The notes: generated from the sequence alone by a model not told the origin. DNA of 64,000 bases from Streptomyces sp. HSG2 (GCF_016598575.1 NZ_CP066801.1:4940501-5004500); one strand, 5' to 3'. Numbered from the stretch's first letter, positions 7,837 through 16,393 are shown. Translations and numbers: made by a program.

Positions 7837-8907
7837 TCAGTCCCGGGACACCTCCGCCGACCTTCCACGCCGGTCCAGGGCGCGCACCAGGCTCCGCAAC
7901 GCGGGTGTGGCCCGTTGCGGCGGGCGCTCCGCGGCCTCGCGGTAGGCGGCCAGGGCTTCGTTGGCCCGCTCGGCGGCCTCCCGATACAGGTCCCGCGAGC
8001 GGGTCATGGCCTCCAGAGCCTCCGCGTACAGGGCCACCGTCCGCCGCTCGCGGGCCAGTTCCTCCTCCGGGGTGAACAGCCCCCACTCCTCGCGCAGCGC
8101 GTCGAGTTCCCCCGCCGCCCCGTCCGGCAGCGGGCGGGCCGCCGCCGCGAAACGGACGACCGTCGCGATCAGCTCGGAGGGTTCCGTGCCGTCGAGGAAG
8201 ACGGAGCGGACGGCGGGCGTCGCCGGATCCGCGGCGGACGGCGGCACCGGTCCCGGCAGCACCACCGCGCCTCCCCGGGGGACCTGCACCCCCAGCGACC
8301 TCAGCGCCCAGTTCACGGTGCGCAGTTGCCGAGGTGCGGCCCGGTGCTCGACCACGCCGTGGCGGAGACTCGGCGGAAGCCACTCGGACAGGGGCACCCG
8401 CCCTCGGTGGTCGGGGGTCATCGCCTCGTGCACCACGACGTGGATCTGCCAGGAGTGGCGGGCGGCGTCCCGCAACAGCCGCCGGAGCGAACGATCGTCC
8501 TCGGGAAGGGCGTTGATCCCCCGGAGGCGCAGCCCCGTGGCCGCGTCCCGGTCCCAGGGGATCTCCGGGTCGTCGGGCCAGAACATCCCGGCGGGAGACG
8601 GCCAGGAGAGGTCCCAGTGCGCCTCGGCCTCGGCGAGGAGGGTCCACTGCCGGCCCCCGGCCGTGCTCGGCGCGAGGGACAGCCGAGACCGCACCGGGAC
8701 GCCGGCGGAGACCCGCCAGCGCGCCTCGAAGACCAATCCGCCCTCCTCGCCCTCCGGCGTCTCCCGGAAGGCGTCCACCGAGCCGTCGTCCCTGTGCAGG
8801 CGGAGGGTGCGACGCAGCGACTCCTCCGCGCCCGAACCGACGTAGCGGCCGTGGGCCGGCCACACCGTGGGCGGGATCGTCGGGCGGTCCGTGGAATGTG
8901 TCGGCAT
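7837..8907 (-). CDS. Hypothetical protein with C-terminal coiled coil
   Basis: I do not recognise the fold of this 356-residue protein. The N-terminal half is Trp/Arg-rich and looks like mixed alpha/beta (WPAHGRYVGSGAEESLRRTL, then AHWDLSWPSP). Residues about 270-345 form a long charged helix likely to be a coiled coil (PEEELARERRTVALYAEALE and the following EALAAYREAAER). There is no signal peptide or membrane segment, so it is probably cytoplasmic. The frame runs on to 9180, but the extra part is Arg/Pro-rich and unconserved-looking; ATG 8907 (MPTHSTDRP) is my choice although its ribosome site is weak. It lies upstream of the graspetide pair on the same strand, about 300 bases away, and a functional link is only possible. 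Confidence 0.6.
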   Translation of the reverse strand: MPTHSTDRPTIPPTVWPAHGRYVGSGAEESLRRTLRLHRDDGSVDAFRETPEGEEGGLVFEARWRVSAGVPVRSRLSLAPSTAGGRQWTLLAEAEAHWDLSWPSPAGMFWPDDPEIPWDRDAATGLRLRGINALPEDDRSLRRLLRDAARHSWQIHVVVHEAMTPDHRGRVPLSEWLPPSLRHGVVEHRAAPRQLRTVNWALRSLGVQVPRGGAVVLPGPVPPSAADPATPAVRSVFLDGTEPSELIATVVRFAAAARPLPDGAAGELDALREEWGLFTPEEELARERRTVALYAEALEAMTRSRDLYREAAERANEALAAYREAAERPPQRATPALRSLVRALDRRGRSAEVSRD

Positions 8908-9218
8908 CGGTCCATCTGGAGGCCGGGGGCGGTCGGGCACGGACCAGTATGGCCGCCGGGGCCCGAGGATCGAGCCCCGGAGCCCCGCCGGTCGTCCGTG
9001 TCCACCCGCGGAGGCATTGTTTCCGGCCGAAGCGCGCGGGCGCCCCGACGCACGGCCGCGCGCGTCGGGACACGTCGGCGGGTGAAGATCCGACTCAGTA
9101 TGCCGTATCGAAGGCACGTTCCTCTGGAAAATGCCGAACCACTCAACCGCTCTCGGTACGTTCCGTAATCTCGGCGTCACGTTCGCGGCACAAGGGTGCC
9201 AGGGGGAGGGGATCCGGC
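8908..9218. promoter_or_regulatory. Divergent control region before the roadblock operon
   Basis: This 311-base gap divides the minus-strand hypothetical gene from the plus-strand roadblock operon. The part from about 9090 to 9180 is clearly less GC-rich and probably holds the operon promoter. GGTACGTTCC near 9155 partly repeats GGCACGTTCC near 9113. An AGGGGGAGGGG ribosome site at 9201-9211 serves the GTG at 9219. I see no gene in it. Confidence 0.4.
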
Positions 9219-9608
9219 GTGCCCGGAATCGACGAGAGTCTGCTTGAGGCGATGCGCGTGCCCGGTGCCAGGGGGGTGTCGCTGGTCGACTGGATCAGTG
9301 GCCTGGCCCTGGGCACCGTGGGCGAGGCGCCCGGCGGCGACGCGGAGGCCACCGCCGCGGAGGCGGCCGAACTGGCCCGGCACGCCGCCGAGAGCGGCAC
9401 CCTGGCGCCGGAAGGCGCCACCGGCAAGGAGATACCCGTCGAGGACCTCATCGTGACGACGGGCGATTCGTACCATCTCCTGCGCTTCGTCGGCACCCCC
9501 TTCGACAGCACGGTCCTGCTGCACCTCTGGCTCGACCGACGGGACGGCAACCTGGCCATGGCGCGCATCCGGCTGGCGGAGACCGCGGAGAGACTGGTGC
9601 TGTCATGA
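9219..9608 (+). CDS. Roadblock/LC7-like small protein (first paralogue)
   Basis: The 129-residue product starts MPGIDESLLEAMRVPGARGV. The block SLVDWISGLALGTVG and the later DLIVTTGDSYHLLRF...VLLHLWLDRRDGNLAMARI match the roadblock/longin-like fold and parallel the fourth gene of this operon (ALVDYTSGMALGTLG; ILITLASQYHLIRL), so the two are clear paralogues. Roadblock proteins usually act as GAP-like or scaffold partners of small Ras-like GTPases. The GTG at 9219 is decided by a strong AGGGGGAGGGG site seven bases upstream. Its stop overlaps the next start as ATGA, implying translational coupling. Confidence 0.75.
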   Translation: MPGIDESLLEAMRVPGARGVSLVDWISGLALGTVGEAPGGDAEATAAEAAELARHAAESGTLAPEGATGKEIPVEDLIVTTGDSYHLLRFVGTPFDSTVLLHLWLDRRDGNLAMARIRLAETAERLVLS

Positions 9609-10387
9609 CGGTGACGTGGGCCGACCACGAGACGACCGCCGCCTCGCTCGCGGCGCTCGCGGCCGACGGGGCCACGGGGGCGCTCTCCGGAGAGCGCGGG
9701 GTCTTCTACCTCGCCGGCGGGCGTGTCGTGCACGTGGAGTCCGCGCAGACGCCCGGGCTGCGGGCGTTGCTCACCCACAGCGGGGCCGTCGCCGCCGACG
9801 GCTGGTGGGAGGCGGTGGGTCGGGAGGGGGCCCGCCGGCGCGTCGGTCGCCGGCTCGTGGACAGCGGACGACTCGCCGCCGGCGCCCTGGAGGTCTGTCA
9901 CCTCGGCGCGCTGTTCGACGCCGCCTACTTCGCGCTCGCCCTCGATACCCGGGCCCACCGCTTCCGACCCGGCGCCGCGCACTGGTTGGGCACCGTCCGC
10001 TCGGTGGGGGTCGACACGGTGCTCCGCGAGTCGCGGCGGCGTCGCACCCTGCTGGACCGCATCTGGCCCGACCCGGCCGTCGACGTGGCACCTCTGGCCC
10101 GGACCCCTGGGACGGCCGCCGCGGAGCTGCCCGCCCGCCGCGGCAGGATCCTCGCGCAGGTCGACGGGGTTCGCACCGCCACGGACATCGCGACCGCCCT
10201 CGCCTGCCGCACTTACCACACCCTGGTGGAACTGCGTCGCCTGGCCGCCCTCGGTCTGGTGACCACCACCGTGCGCGAGCCCCTCTCGCCCCCCGAGGGC
10301 GCCGGTCCGGATCCGTGCGGCACCGCGTGGGAGGACCCGGACGCCGCCCTGCTGCGCCGACTCCGGGACGCCTTGGAGGCCCTGTGA
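9605..10387 (+). CDS. PATAN/DUF4388-like signalling protein with C-terminal winged-helix-like region
   Basis: The first 120 residues of this 260-residue protein resemble the DUF4388/PATAN domain: LAALAADGATGALSGERGVF, then a YLAGGRVVHVES strand pair and the conserved helical tail GRRLVDSGRLAAGALEVCHL. Residues about 180-225 (RRGRILAQVDGVRTATDIAT, then LVELRRLAALGLV) look like a winged-helix module often joined to this domain. PATAN proteins are linked to small GTPase and response-regulator signalling in bacteria. Here it is translationally coupled (ATGA) to a roadblock gene and followed by two more. It may be labelled a transcriptional regulator in databases, but DNA binding is not shown. Confidence 0.6.
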   Translation: MTVTWADHETTAASLAALAADGATGALSGERGVFYLAGGRVVHVESAQTPGLRALLTHSGAVAADGWWEAVGREGARRRVGRRLVDSGRLAAGALEVCHLGALFDAAYFALALDTRAHRFRPGAAHWLGTVRSVGVDTVLRESRRRRTLLDRIWPDPAVDVAPLARTPGTAAAELPARRGRILAQVDGVRTATDIATALACRTYHTLVELRRLAALGLVTTTVREPLSPPEGAGPDPCGTAWEDPDAALLRRLRDALEAL

Positions 10388-10425
10388 TCCGCGCGCGTCG
10401 ACAGCGTGCCGAAAGGAGACTGCTC

Positions 10426-10950
10426 ATGGACGTCGACAAGGATGTCGTGGACGAGCTGCGGCGGCTGCGCAACCGCGTGCCCCAGGTCACCGGATCGCTC
10501 GCGGCCAGCGTCGACGGACTCGTCCTCGCCCACGACGTCCCCGGTGCCGAACCCGAGGGACTCGCCGCCCTCACCGCCGCCGCGCTCGGGGTCGCCCAGC
10601 GCACCGCCGACGCCACCGGACGCGGCGACTTCCGGGAGTTGCTGCTCCGGGGGGTCCACGGCTACGTGGCCACCTACGCGGCCGGCCCCGCCGCCGTGCT
10701 CACCCTCCTCGCGGAGGGGCGCGTCAACGTCGGCCGGCTGCATCTGGAGGGGCGGCGCAGCGGAGCCCGGATCGGCGAGCTGGTGGCGGCCCGTTCGGGC
10801 GAGTACCGAACAGCCGAAAGCGCCCTTCCCGGCCCCGCGCTCGTCGCCCCGGACGTGAACCGCCCCATAGGCACCCTGCCGGTGCGCACCCCACCCCGCC
10901 CCACCCGACAGCCTCGCCCCCCGGCCGAAGGTCACCCCCGGCCGGTCTGA
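10426..10950 (+). CDS. Roadblock/LC7-domain protein with Pro-rich tail
   Basis: This 174-residue protein has a classical roadblock core: a first helix LRRLRNRVPQVTGSLAASVD, then GLVLAHDVPGAEPEGLAALT with the long central helix AALGVAQRTADATG, and the strand pair FRELLLRGVHGYVATY...AVLTLLAEG. It is nearer to the MglB/CvnB type than the other two roadblock proteins here. Residues about 130-174 form a Pro/Arg-rich disordered tail (PVRTPPRPTRQPRPPAEG), unusual for the family and perhaps a docking segment. ATG 10426 follows a clear AAAGGAG site. It lies 38 bases after the PATAN-like gene and 30 bases before the next roadblock gene. Confidence 0.8.
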   Translation: MDVDKDVVDELRRLRNRVPQVTGSLAASVDGLVLAHDVPGAEPEGLAALTAAALGVAQRTADATGRGDFRELLLRGVHGYVATYAAGPAAVLTLLAEGRVNVGRLHLEGRRSGARIGELVAARSGEYRTAESALPGPALVAPDVNRPIGTLPVRTPPRPTRQPRPPAEGHPRPV

Positions 10951-10980
10951 TCCATCGATTCATCTAGGAAGGAAGCCCCC

Positions 10981-11355
10981 ATGGCCAATCTGGAGACCTC
11001 CCTCAAGGAATGCCTCAGCTCCATCGACGGAGCGTCGGCCGCGGCCCTGGTCGACTACACCAGCGGCATGGCCCTCGGCACGCTCGGCGGCAGCAAGGAC
11101 TTCAACCTGGAGATCGCCGCCGCCGGCAACACCGATGTCGTCCGCGCCAAGCTCCGCACCATGGAACACCTCGGGCTGAAGGAGGAGATCGAGGACATCC
11201 TGATCACTCTCGCCAGTCAGTACCACCTCATCCGACTCATGAAGGGACGGGGCGGCAACGGCCTGTTCCTGTATCTGGTGCTCGATTCGAGCCGGGCCAA
11301 TCTGGCGATGGCGCGGCACCAGTTGCGACGGATCGAGGCCGACCTGGAGGTCTGA
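10981..11355 (+). CDS. Roadblock/LC7-like small protein (second paralogue)
   Basis: The 124-residue product starts MANLETSLKECLSSIDGASA and carries the ALVDYTSGMALGTLG motif, an acidic helix and ILITLASQYHLIRLMKGRGG followed by LFLYLVLDSSRANLAMARHQ. It matches the first gene of the operon along its whole length, so the locus seems to have arisen partly by duplication. It is the last gene of the operon, and a 17-bp hairpin starts five bases after its stop. An AGGAAGG ribosome site precedes the ATG. No GTPase of the MglA/CvnD type, no histidine kinase and no DUF742 protein accompany it, unlike Streptomyces conservons. Confidence 0.75.
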   Translation: MANLETSLKECLSSIDGASAAALVDYTSGMALGTLGGSKDFNLEIAAAGNTDVVRAKLRTMEHLGLKEEIEDILITLASQYHLIRLMKGRGGNGLFLYLVLDSSRANLAMARHQLRRIEADLEV

Positions 11356-11359
11356 GCGA

Positions 11360-11396
11360 GGGTGGTGCCGGTGGCCGGCGGCCACCGGCACCACCC
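11360..11396. terminator. Bidirectional terminator between roadblock operon and ferredoxin reductase
   Basis: Perfect 17-bp arms (11360-11376 and 11380-11396) enclose a 3-base loop. It lies between the convergent stops of the last roadblock gene and the ferredoxin reductase gene, so it can serve both. Confidence 0.85.
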
Positions 11397-11402
11397 GTGG
11401 GA

Positions 11403-12767
11403 TCAGGCGCCGCTCTCCCGCAGCATGTCCTCCCGCTCGACGATCTTGACGCGTTGGCGTCCCTGGGCCTCGCCGGCGGCCCTCTCGGCGGCGTCCAGGC
11501 GGTACCAACCGTCCCAGCTCGTGTGTCGGACACCGCGCTCGGCCAGGAAGGCGTCGACCGCCTCCGGGGCCGGCGAGTTCGGTTCCCGCAACCTGCCCTG
11601 GGCGTGGTCGTCGAGCAGCGAGGCCACCGTCTCGTTGGCGTCCCCCTTGGTGTGGCCGATCAACCCGACCGGGCCTCGCCGGATCCAACCGGTGACGTAG
11701 GTGGAGCGCAGGTGCTCGCCCGATTCGCGGACGACCCTGCCTCCTCGGTCCGGCACGGTGCCGGTCTCCAGATCCCAGGGCAGCTTGGGCAGACGGTCGG
11801 AGAGGTACCCGACGGCGCGGTAGACCGCCGTGACGTCCCAGTCCCTGAACCGGCCGGTGCCCTTGACGTTGCCGGTGCCGTCCAGCTCCGTACGCTCGGT
11901 ACGCAGCCCGACCACCCTGCCGTCCTCGCCGAGCAGTTCCGTCGGGGACTCGAAGAAGTGCAGGTACAGCTTGTGCGGGCGGTCCCCGACATCGCGGATG
12001 GCCCAGTTCTCCAGGGTCTTGGCCACCATGTCGGTCTGCTTGTTGCCCCGACGGGTCGCGATGGACCCCTCGTCGTAGTCGATGTCCTCGGGGTCGACGA
12101 TCACCTCGATGTTGGGGGAGTGGTCCAGCTCCCGCAGTTCCATCGGGCTGAACTTCGCCTGGGCCGGACCGCGTCGCCCGAAGACGTGGATCTCCTTGGC
12201 CCGGTTCGCCGCGAGGCCGTCGTGCACGTTCGGCGGGATCTCCGTCGGCAGCAGTTCGTCCGCCGTCTTGGCCAGGACGCGCGCGACGTCGAGGGCGACG
12301 TTGCCCACACCGAGAACCGCCACTCTCTCCGCGTCGAGCGGCCAGGTGCGGGGCACGTCGGGGTGCCCGTCGTACCAGGAGACGAAGTCGGCGGCGCCGT
12401 AGGACCCCTCCAGGTCCATCCCCGGGAGGGACAGGGCCCGGTCGGCGGTCGCGCCGGTGGCGAAGATCACACCGTCGTAGAACGAGTGAAGGTCGTCCAG
12501 GGTGATGTCGGACGGATAGTCGACGTTGCCGAAGAGTCGGATCTGGGGCTTGTCCAACACTTGGTGCAGGGCGGTGATGATGCCCTTGATCCGCGGGTGG
12601 TCGGGGGCGACGCCGTAGCGGATCAGACCGAACGGGGCGGGCATGCGCTCGAAGATGTCGATGGACACGCCGGGATCGGCGGCCACCTCGGACTTGAGCA
12701 GGGCATCGGCGGCGTAGATTCCGGCCGGACCGGAGCCGACGATGGCTACCCGCAGCGGGCGGGGCAT
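11403..12767 (-). CDS. fprA: FAD-dependent ferredoxin--NADP+ reductase (FprA/adrenodoxin-reductase type)
   Basis: At 454 residues this matches mycobacterial FprA (about 456) in length and layout. The N-terminal FAD motif VAIVGSGPAGIYAADALL spans about residues 7-24. A central NADP-binding segment VLGVGNVALDVARVL and the C-terminal AVGYLSDRLP and VTGWIRRGPVGLIGHTKGD motifs follow. It passes electrons from NADPH to ferredoxins, for example those serving P450s or Fe-S enzymes. The ATG at 12767 is followed directly by the family N-terminus (MPRPLRVAIVG) and preceded by GAAGGGAA. A candidate iron box lies about 50 bases upstream, suggesting repression by a DmdR/IdeR-type regulator in iron-rich conditions. 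Confidence 0.92.
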   Translation of the reverse strand: MPRPLRVAIVGSGPAGIYAADALLKSEVAADPGVSIDIFERMPAPFGLIRYGVAPDHPRIKGIITALHQVLDKPQIRLFGNVDYPSDITLDDLHSFYDGVIFATGATADRALSLPGMDLEGSYGAADFVSWYDGHPDVPRTWPLDAERVAVLGVGNVALDVARVLAKTADELLPTEIPPNVHDGLAANRAKEIHVFGRRGPAQAKFSPMELRELDHSPNIEVIVDPEDIDYDEGSIATRRGNKQTDMVAKTLENWAIRDVGDRPHKLYLHFFESPTELLGEDGRVVGLRTERTELDGTGNVKGTGRFRDWDVTAVYRAVGYLSDRLPKLPWDLETGTVPDRGGRVVRESGEHLRSTYVTGWIRRGPVGLIGHTKGDANETVASLLDDHAQGRLREPNSPAPEAVDAFLAERGVRHTSWDGWYRLDAAERAAGEAQGRQRVKIVEREDMLRESGA

Positions 12768-12813
12768 GATCAGGTTCCCTTCGAGCGGTGACGGAGCGAC
12801 TCCACGGGAAGCT

Positions 12814-12832
12814 TAAGCTGAGGCAACCCTAA
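12814..12832. promoter_or_regulatory. Candidate iron box (DmdR/IdeR site) upstream of fprA
   Basis: The 19 bases starting TAAGCTGAGG and ending CAACCCTAA match the actinobacterial iron-box consensus (TTAGGTTAG-G-CTAACCTAA) at 14 of 19 positions by my count, with both ends and the centre conserved. It lies 47 bases upstream of the fprA start. Only a binding assay or genome-wide motif score can confirm it. Confidence 0.5.
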
Positions 12833-12960
12833 GTCGGCAGGGGGGTCCATCCTATGGACTCACAACAAGGTCGTATGCCGGGGCCCCGCGCGCGTGACCC
12901 CGAGGCGCGCCCTGCTCGGCCCGGGCGTCGTCCGGTGCCGTCGGGCCGGGCGGGCGCGGC

Positions 12961-15690
12961 TCACGGGATCGGCTGCTCGGCCCAGATGACCTTGCCCTCC
13001 GGGGTGTAGCGCGTGCCCCACCGCTCGGCGAGCTGCGCCACCAGGAACAGGCCGCGTCCGCCCTCGTCCGTCATGGCCGCGTAGCGCAGGTGTGGCGAGG
13101 TGTTGGTGCTGTCGAACACCTCGCAGATCAGACTCCGATCCCGCAGCACGCGCACGTTGATGGGCTCGGCGCCGTACCGGATCGCGTTGGTCACCAGTTC
13201 GCTCAGGATCAGCTCCGTGGTGAAGGCCAGTTCCTCCAGACCCCACTCCGCCAGGCGACGGGCCACCCGAGCACGGATCTCGCCGACGGCCACCGGATCG
13301 TTAGGAACCGGCCACTCGGCCAGATGGTCGGGGTCGAGGGCCCTGGTCCGGGCGACCAGCAGCGCCACGTCGTCACTCGGTCGCGTGGGCAGCCGGGCGT
13401 CCAGCACCGTACGACACGTCTCCTCGGGCGAAGGGCCGCTCGCCAGCAGCGCCCCGCGCAGGTCCTCCAGTCCGGTGTCGATGTCCAGATGGCGGTGTTC
13501 GACCAGACCGTCGGTGTAGAGCACGAGCCGGGTGCCCTCCGGCAGCTCCAGTACCGCCGTCTCGAAGGGCAGACCGCCGAGCCCGAGGGGTGGACCGGCC
13601 GGCACGTCGGGGAGGTCGACGGTTCCGTCGGGCAGCACGATCGCCGCCGGCGGATGACCGGCGCGGGACATCGCGCAAGTGCGGGAAACCGGGTCGTAGA
13701 TCGCGTAGAGGCAGGTGGCGCCGGTGACGGGCGCCGTGCCGCCCGCCAGTGCCTCGTCCTGGTCGATGCGGCCGACCAGTTCGTCCAGCAACGTGAGGAG
13801 TTCGTCCGGGGGCAGGTCGAGCGAGGAGAAGTTGTGCACGGCGGTCCGCAGCCGGCCCATGGTCGCCGCCGCGTGCAGCCCGTGGCCGACGACGTCGCCG
13901 ACCACCAGCCCGACCCGCGCGCCGGACAACGGCAGCACGTCGAACCAGTCCCCGCCCACCCCGGCCTGGGCCGGCAGGTAGCGGTAGGCGATGTCGAGGG
14001 CGTTCTGCTCCGGCAGCGACCGGGGCAACAGACTGCGCTGCAGGGTGACCGCCATGCTGTGTTCCCGGGTGTACCGGCGAGCGTTGTCGATGGATACCGC
14101 CGCTCGCGCCACCAGTTCCTCGGCGAGGGCCAGCTCGTCCGCGTCGAAGGCAGTGGGTTTGTCCGAGCGCCAGAAGCTCACCACACCCAGGACCAGGCTC
14201 CCCGCCCGCAGCGGCACCGTGATCAGCGAGTGGATTCCGTACTCCACGACCTGCGCCGTGCGCTCCATGTCCTGGGCCTGCCATCCGTGGGCCCGGGTCA
14301 GGTCGGGCTCCAGCACGGGCCGGCCGGTGCGCAGACTGTGCCCCTGCGGGGAACTGGCGACGAACCGCAGGTGATGGCCGACCGGATAGAGGGGAGCGTC
14401 CTGGCGCACCCCGCCGAGCGCGCAGCGGCGCAGTGTGCTGCCCGGTTCCGGCTGGGCCCCGGCGAGCACGGCGTCGTACAGGTCCACGCCGACGAAGTCG
14501 GCGAAGCGCGGCACGGCCAGTTCGGCCAGTTCCTCGGCGGTCCGGGAGACATCCAGGCTGGTGCCGATGCCCACTCCCGCGTCGTACAGCATGTCCAGGC
14601 GCTCCCGCGCGGTCTCCGCCCGGCCCGAGAGCGACCGCAGTTCGGTGGAGTCGCGCAGCGTCGCCACACTGCCGGCCGGGCCCCCGCGCAGATGGGTCGG
14701 GCGCTGGTTGATCACCAGCAGCCGGTCCCTGACCAGGTGCACCTCGTCCGTGGCGACCCGCCCGGAGACCAGCAGGGCGGCGGTGTCGGCGGTCAGCCCG
14801 AGGTCGTCGACGTGCCGACCCGTGCTGTCGGCGGGGAGGTCCAGGAGACGTTGTGCCTCGTCGTTGGCGAGCAGCAGACGGCCGTGGTCACCGACGATGA
14901 GGACCCCCTCCCGCACGGCGTGCAGGACGGCGTCGTGGTGTTCGTACATCCGGGTCATCTCGTGCGGGCCCAGGCCGTGGGTCTGGTGCAGCAGCCTCCG
15001 GCTGACCAGGGCGGTGCCGCCGGTGGCCAGCACGAGTCCGACCCCCGCCGCGATGAGCACGAGCGGCAGGTGGCGGTCGGCGGACACTCCCACGCTCTCG
15101 GCCGTGATACCGGCCGACACCAGTCCCACCACCTCCCCTGAGGACATCACGGGCACGACCGCCTGTACCAGCCTGCCGATGGTGCCGTCGATCTCCTCGG
15201 TGACGACGCCGCCCTCCAGGGCGGGCTCGATGGTCCCGATGAACATCCTGCCGATGCGGTCGGGCTCGGGGTGGGTGTAACGGATGCCGTCGGTGTTCAT
15301 CACGACGATGAAGTCGACGTGAGCCGCCTCGCTCGCGGCCTCCGCGTGCGGTTGCAACACCGCCGTCGGGTCGGAGCTGCGCAGTGCCGCGACGATCCCG
15401 GGGGAGTTGGCGAACGTCTCGGCGACGGCGACGGACCGGTTGCGGGCCTCCATACCGCTGTCGTGCCGCGCCTGGAGCACCAGCGCGATCACCGCCGCGG
15501 CCACCAGCAGCAGCGTGACGACGACCTGGAGGACGAACACCTGCGCGGCGACGCTGCGCCCGGTCAGGGCCGACCGGACCCGCGAGGCCCACTCGCGGCT
15601 CGGGCGCGGCTCCGCCCGCTGTCGTCCCGCGGCGGGGCCGCCGGGACGACGGGCTGACCGCGCTCCCGATCGACCCACTATCCGGACCAT
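12961..15690 (-). CDS. Membrane sensor phosphatase: Cache-like sensor, PAS, GAF, SpoIIE PP2C and HATPase domains
   Basis: The 909-residue protein has membrane segments at about 49-72 and 207-229 that flank a DcuS/CitA-type extracytoplasmic sensor (DFIVVMNTDGIRYTHPEPDR). Then come a PAS domain (about 250-360), a GAF domain (about 380-535), a SpoIIE-type PP2C phosphatase (about 560-770, with GVGGDWFDVLPL, VGDVVGHG and LVLYTDGLVE) and an RsbW-like HATPase (about 785-909, LSELVTNAIRYG and DEGGRGLFLV). Such proteins control anti-sigma/anti-anti-sigma partner switching. The frame extends to 16200, but the added part is low-quality Arg/Pro sequence; ATG 15690 (MVRIVGRSG) gives the usual short cytoplasmic N-terminus. 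No sigma or anti-sigma gene is adjacent. Confidence 0.88.
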   Translation of the reverse strand: MVRIVGRSGARSARRPGGPAAGRQRAEPRPSREWASRVRSALTGRSVAAQVFVLQVVVTLLLVAAAVIALVLQARHDSGMEARNRSVAVAETFANSPGIVAALRSSDPTAVLQPHAEAASEAAHVDFIVVMNTDGIRYTHPEPDRIGRMFIGTIEPALEGGVVTEEIDGTIGRLVQAVVPVMSSGEVVGLVSAGITAESVGVSADRHLPLVLIAAGVGLVLATGGTALVSRRLLHQTHGLGPHEMTRMYEHHDAVLHAVREGVLIVGDHGRLLLANDEAQRLLDLPADSTGRHVDDLGLTADTAALLVSGRVATDEVHLVRDRLLVINQRPTHLRGGPAGSVATLRDSTELRSLSGRAETARERLDMLYDAGVGIGTSLDVSRTAEELAELAVPRFADFVGVDLYDAVLAGAQPEPGSTLRRCALGGVRQDAPLYPVGHHLRFVASSPQGHSLRTGRPVLEPDLTRAHGWQAQDMERTAQVVEYGIHSLITVPLRAGSLVLGVVSFWRSDKPTAFDADELALAEELVARAAVSIDNARRYTREHSMAVTLQRSLLPRSLPEQNALDIAYRYLPAQAGVGGDWFDVLPLSGARVGLVVGDVVGHGLHAAATMGRLRTAVHNFSSLDLPPDELLTLLDELVGRIDQDEALAGGTAPVTGATCLYAIYDPVSRTCAMSRAGHPPAAIVLPDGTVDLPDVPAGPPLGLGGLPFETAVLELPEGTRLVLYTDGLVEHRHLDIDTGLEDLRGALLASGPSPEETCRTVLDARLPTRPSDDVALLVARTRALDPDHLAEWPVPNDPVAVGEIRARVARRLAEWGLEELAFTTELILSELVTNAIRYGAEPINVRVLRDRSLICEVFDSTNTSPHLRYAAMTDEGGRGLFLVAQLAERWGTRYTPEGKVIWAEQPIP

Positions 15691-16069
15691 GTTCTCTTGT
15701 CTACACCGCCGGCACGGGTGCGGCGAGGGACATCCGGAAGCCCCGAGGCCCCGATGCCTCGCCCGACCCCGGCACCGCACGGCCGCAGGGAGCCCGGCCC
15801 GGGGGGCGCGGCGAGCGGGATCGCCTCCGGGCCCGGGCCGTCCGCCGGTCGCACCCGATCGGGTGCGCCGAGACCGGACAGGGGCGGCGCCGACAGGTCC
15901 GTCCGGGTGGCGCGAGGCCCCGGGACGCGGTGGCGGCCGGGGCGCGCCGCCACGCCTTTCCGCGCGCCGCCGCGCTGTCGTACTCCGGCGTCGAGCCCCC
16001 GCCGAGACGGGAACGCCGGCGGGGCTCGCGCGGCGCGCGCGCGGGCACCGTGCCGAGTACGGTGCTGTC
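15691..16069. other. Divergent intergenic region, no gene seen
   Basis: The region is very GC-rich throughout (379 bases). Translations in all frames look like shadows (Arg/Pro/Ala-rich). It must contain the phosphatase promoter and that of the small plus-strand gene, but I see no convincing -35/-10 pair. Confidence 0.4.
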
Positions 16070-16348
16070 GTGGTCCACTCCTTCGAGGAACTCGTCCAAA
16101 AGCGCCGCGCGGCCGAGCAGGCGCGGAGCCGGGTGCGGGAACTCCGCGACCGGTACGGTCCGCCCGCCCGCGGCGGATGGACCTCCGTCCAGTCGGACAC
16201 CTACGAGACCGCGGTGCGCGCCTGGCGGGATCTGGACCGTGACGCGAGCGGCGCGATGGCGGACTACGCGCGCGGGGGAGGCGGCTCGCTGCGCGAGGTC
16301 GAGGACAGCGTGCGCCGGGCAGCGGGGGACGCCGAATCCGACCTCTGA
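16070..16348 (+). CDS. Small conserved hypothetical protein, 92 aa
   Basis: The product begins MVHSFEELVQKRRAAEQARS and is almost wholly helical and charged, with a Trp-containing middle (GGWTSVQSDTYETAVRAWRD) and an acidic C-terminus. I recall near-identical openings in many Streptomyces hypothetical proteins, so I regard it as a real conserved gene of unknown function. GTG 16070 is chosen from that family-like N-terminus; the upstream open frame is low-complexity. It converges with glpD across a strong hairpin. Confidence 0.65.
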   Translation: MVHSFEELVQKRRAAEQARSRVRELRDRYGPPARGGWTSVQSDTYETAVRAWRDLDRDASGAMADYARGGGGSLREVEDSVRRAAGDAESDL

Positions 16349-16356
16349 CCCCGTTC

Positions 16357-16393
16357 CCGGGCGCGGGCCCCACCCACGTGGGGCCGCGCCCGG
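16357..16393. terminator. Bidirectional hairpin between the 92-aa gene and glpD
   Basis: CCCGGGCGC-GGGCCCCAC pairs with GTGGGGCC-GCGCCCGG around a CCAC loop, with one bulged base. It lies between two convergent stop codons and can terminate both transcripts. Confidence 0.7.

Noticed and set aside
6739..9168. 809-codon plus-strand open frame across the graspetide locus
   Set aside because: It crosses several good minus-strand genes and the palindromic promoter region, and its translation is Arg/Gly/Pro low complexity.
15691..16200. N-terminal extension of the sensor phosphatase to 1079 residues
   Set aside because: The extra 170 residues are Arg/Pro/Ala-rich and would place a long unstructured stretch before the first membrane helix; ATG 15690 gives the normal layout.
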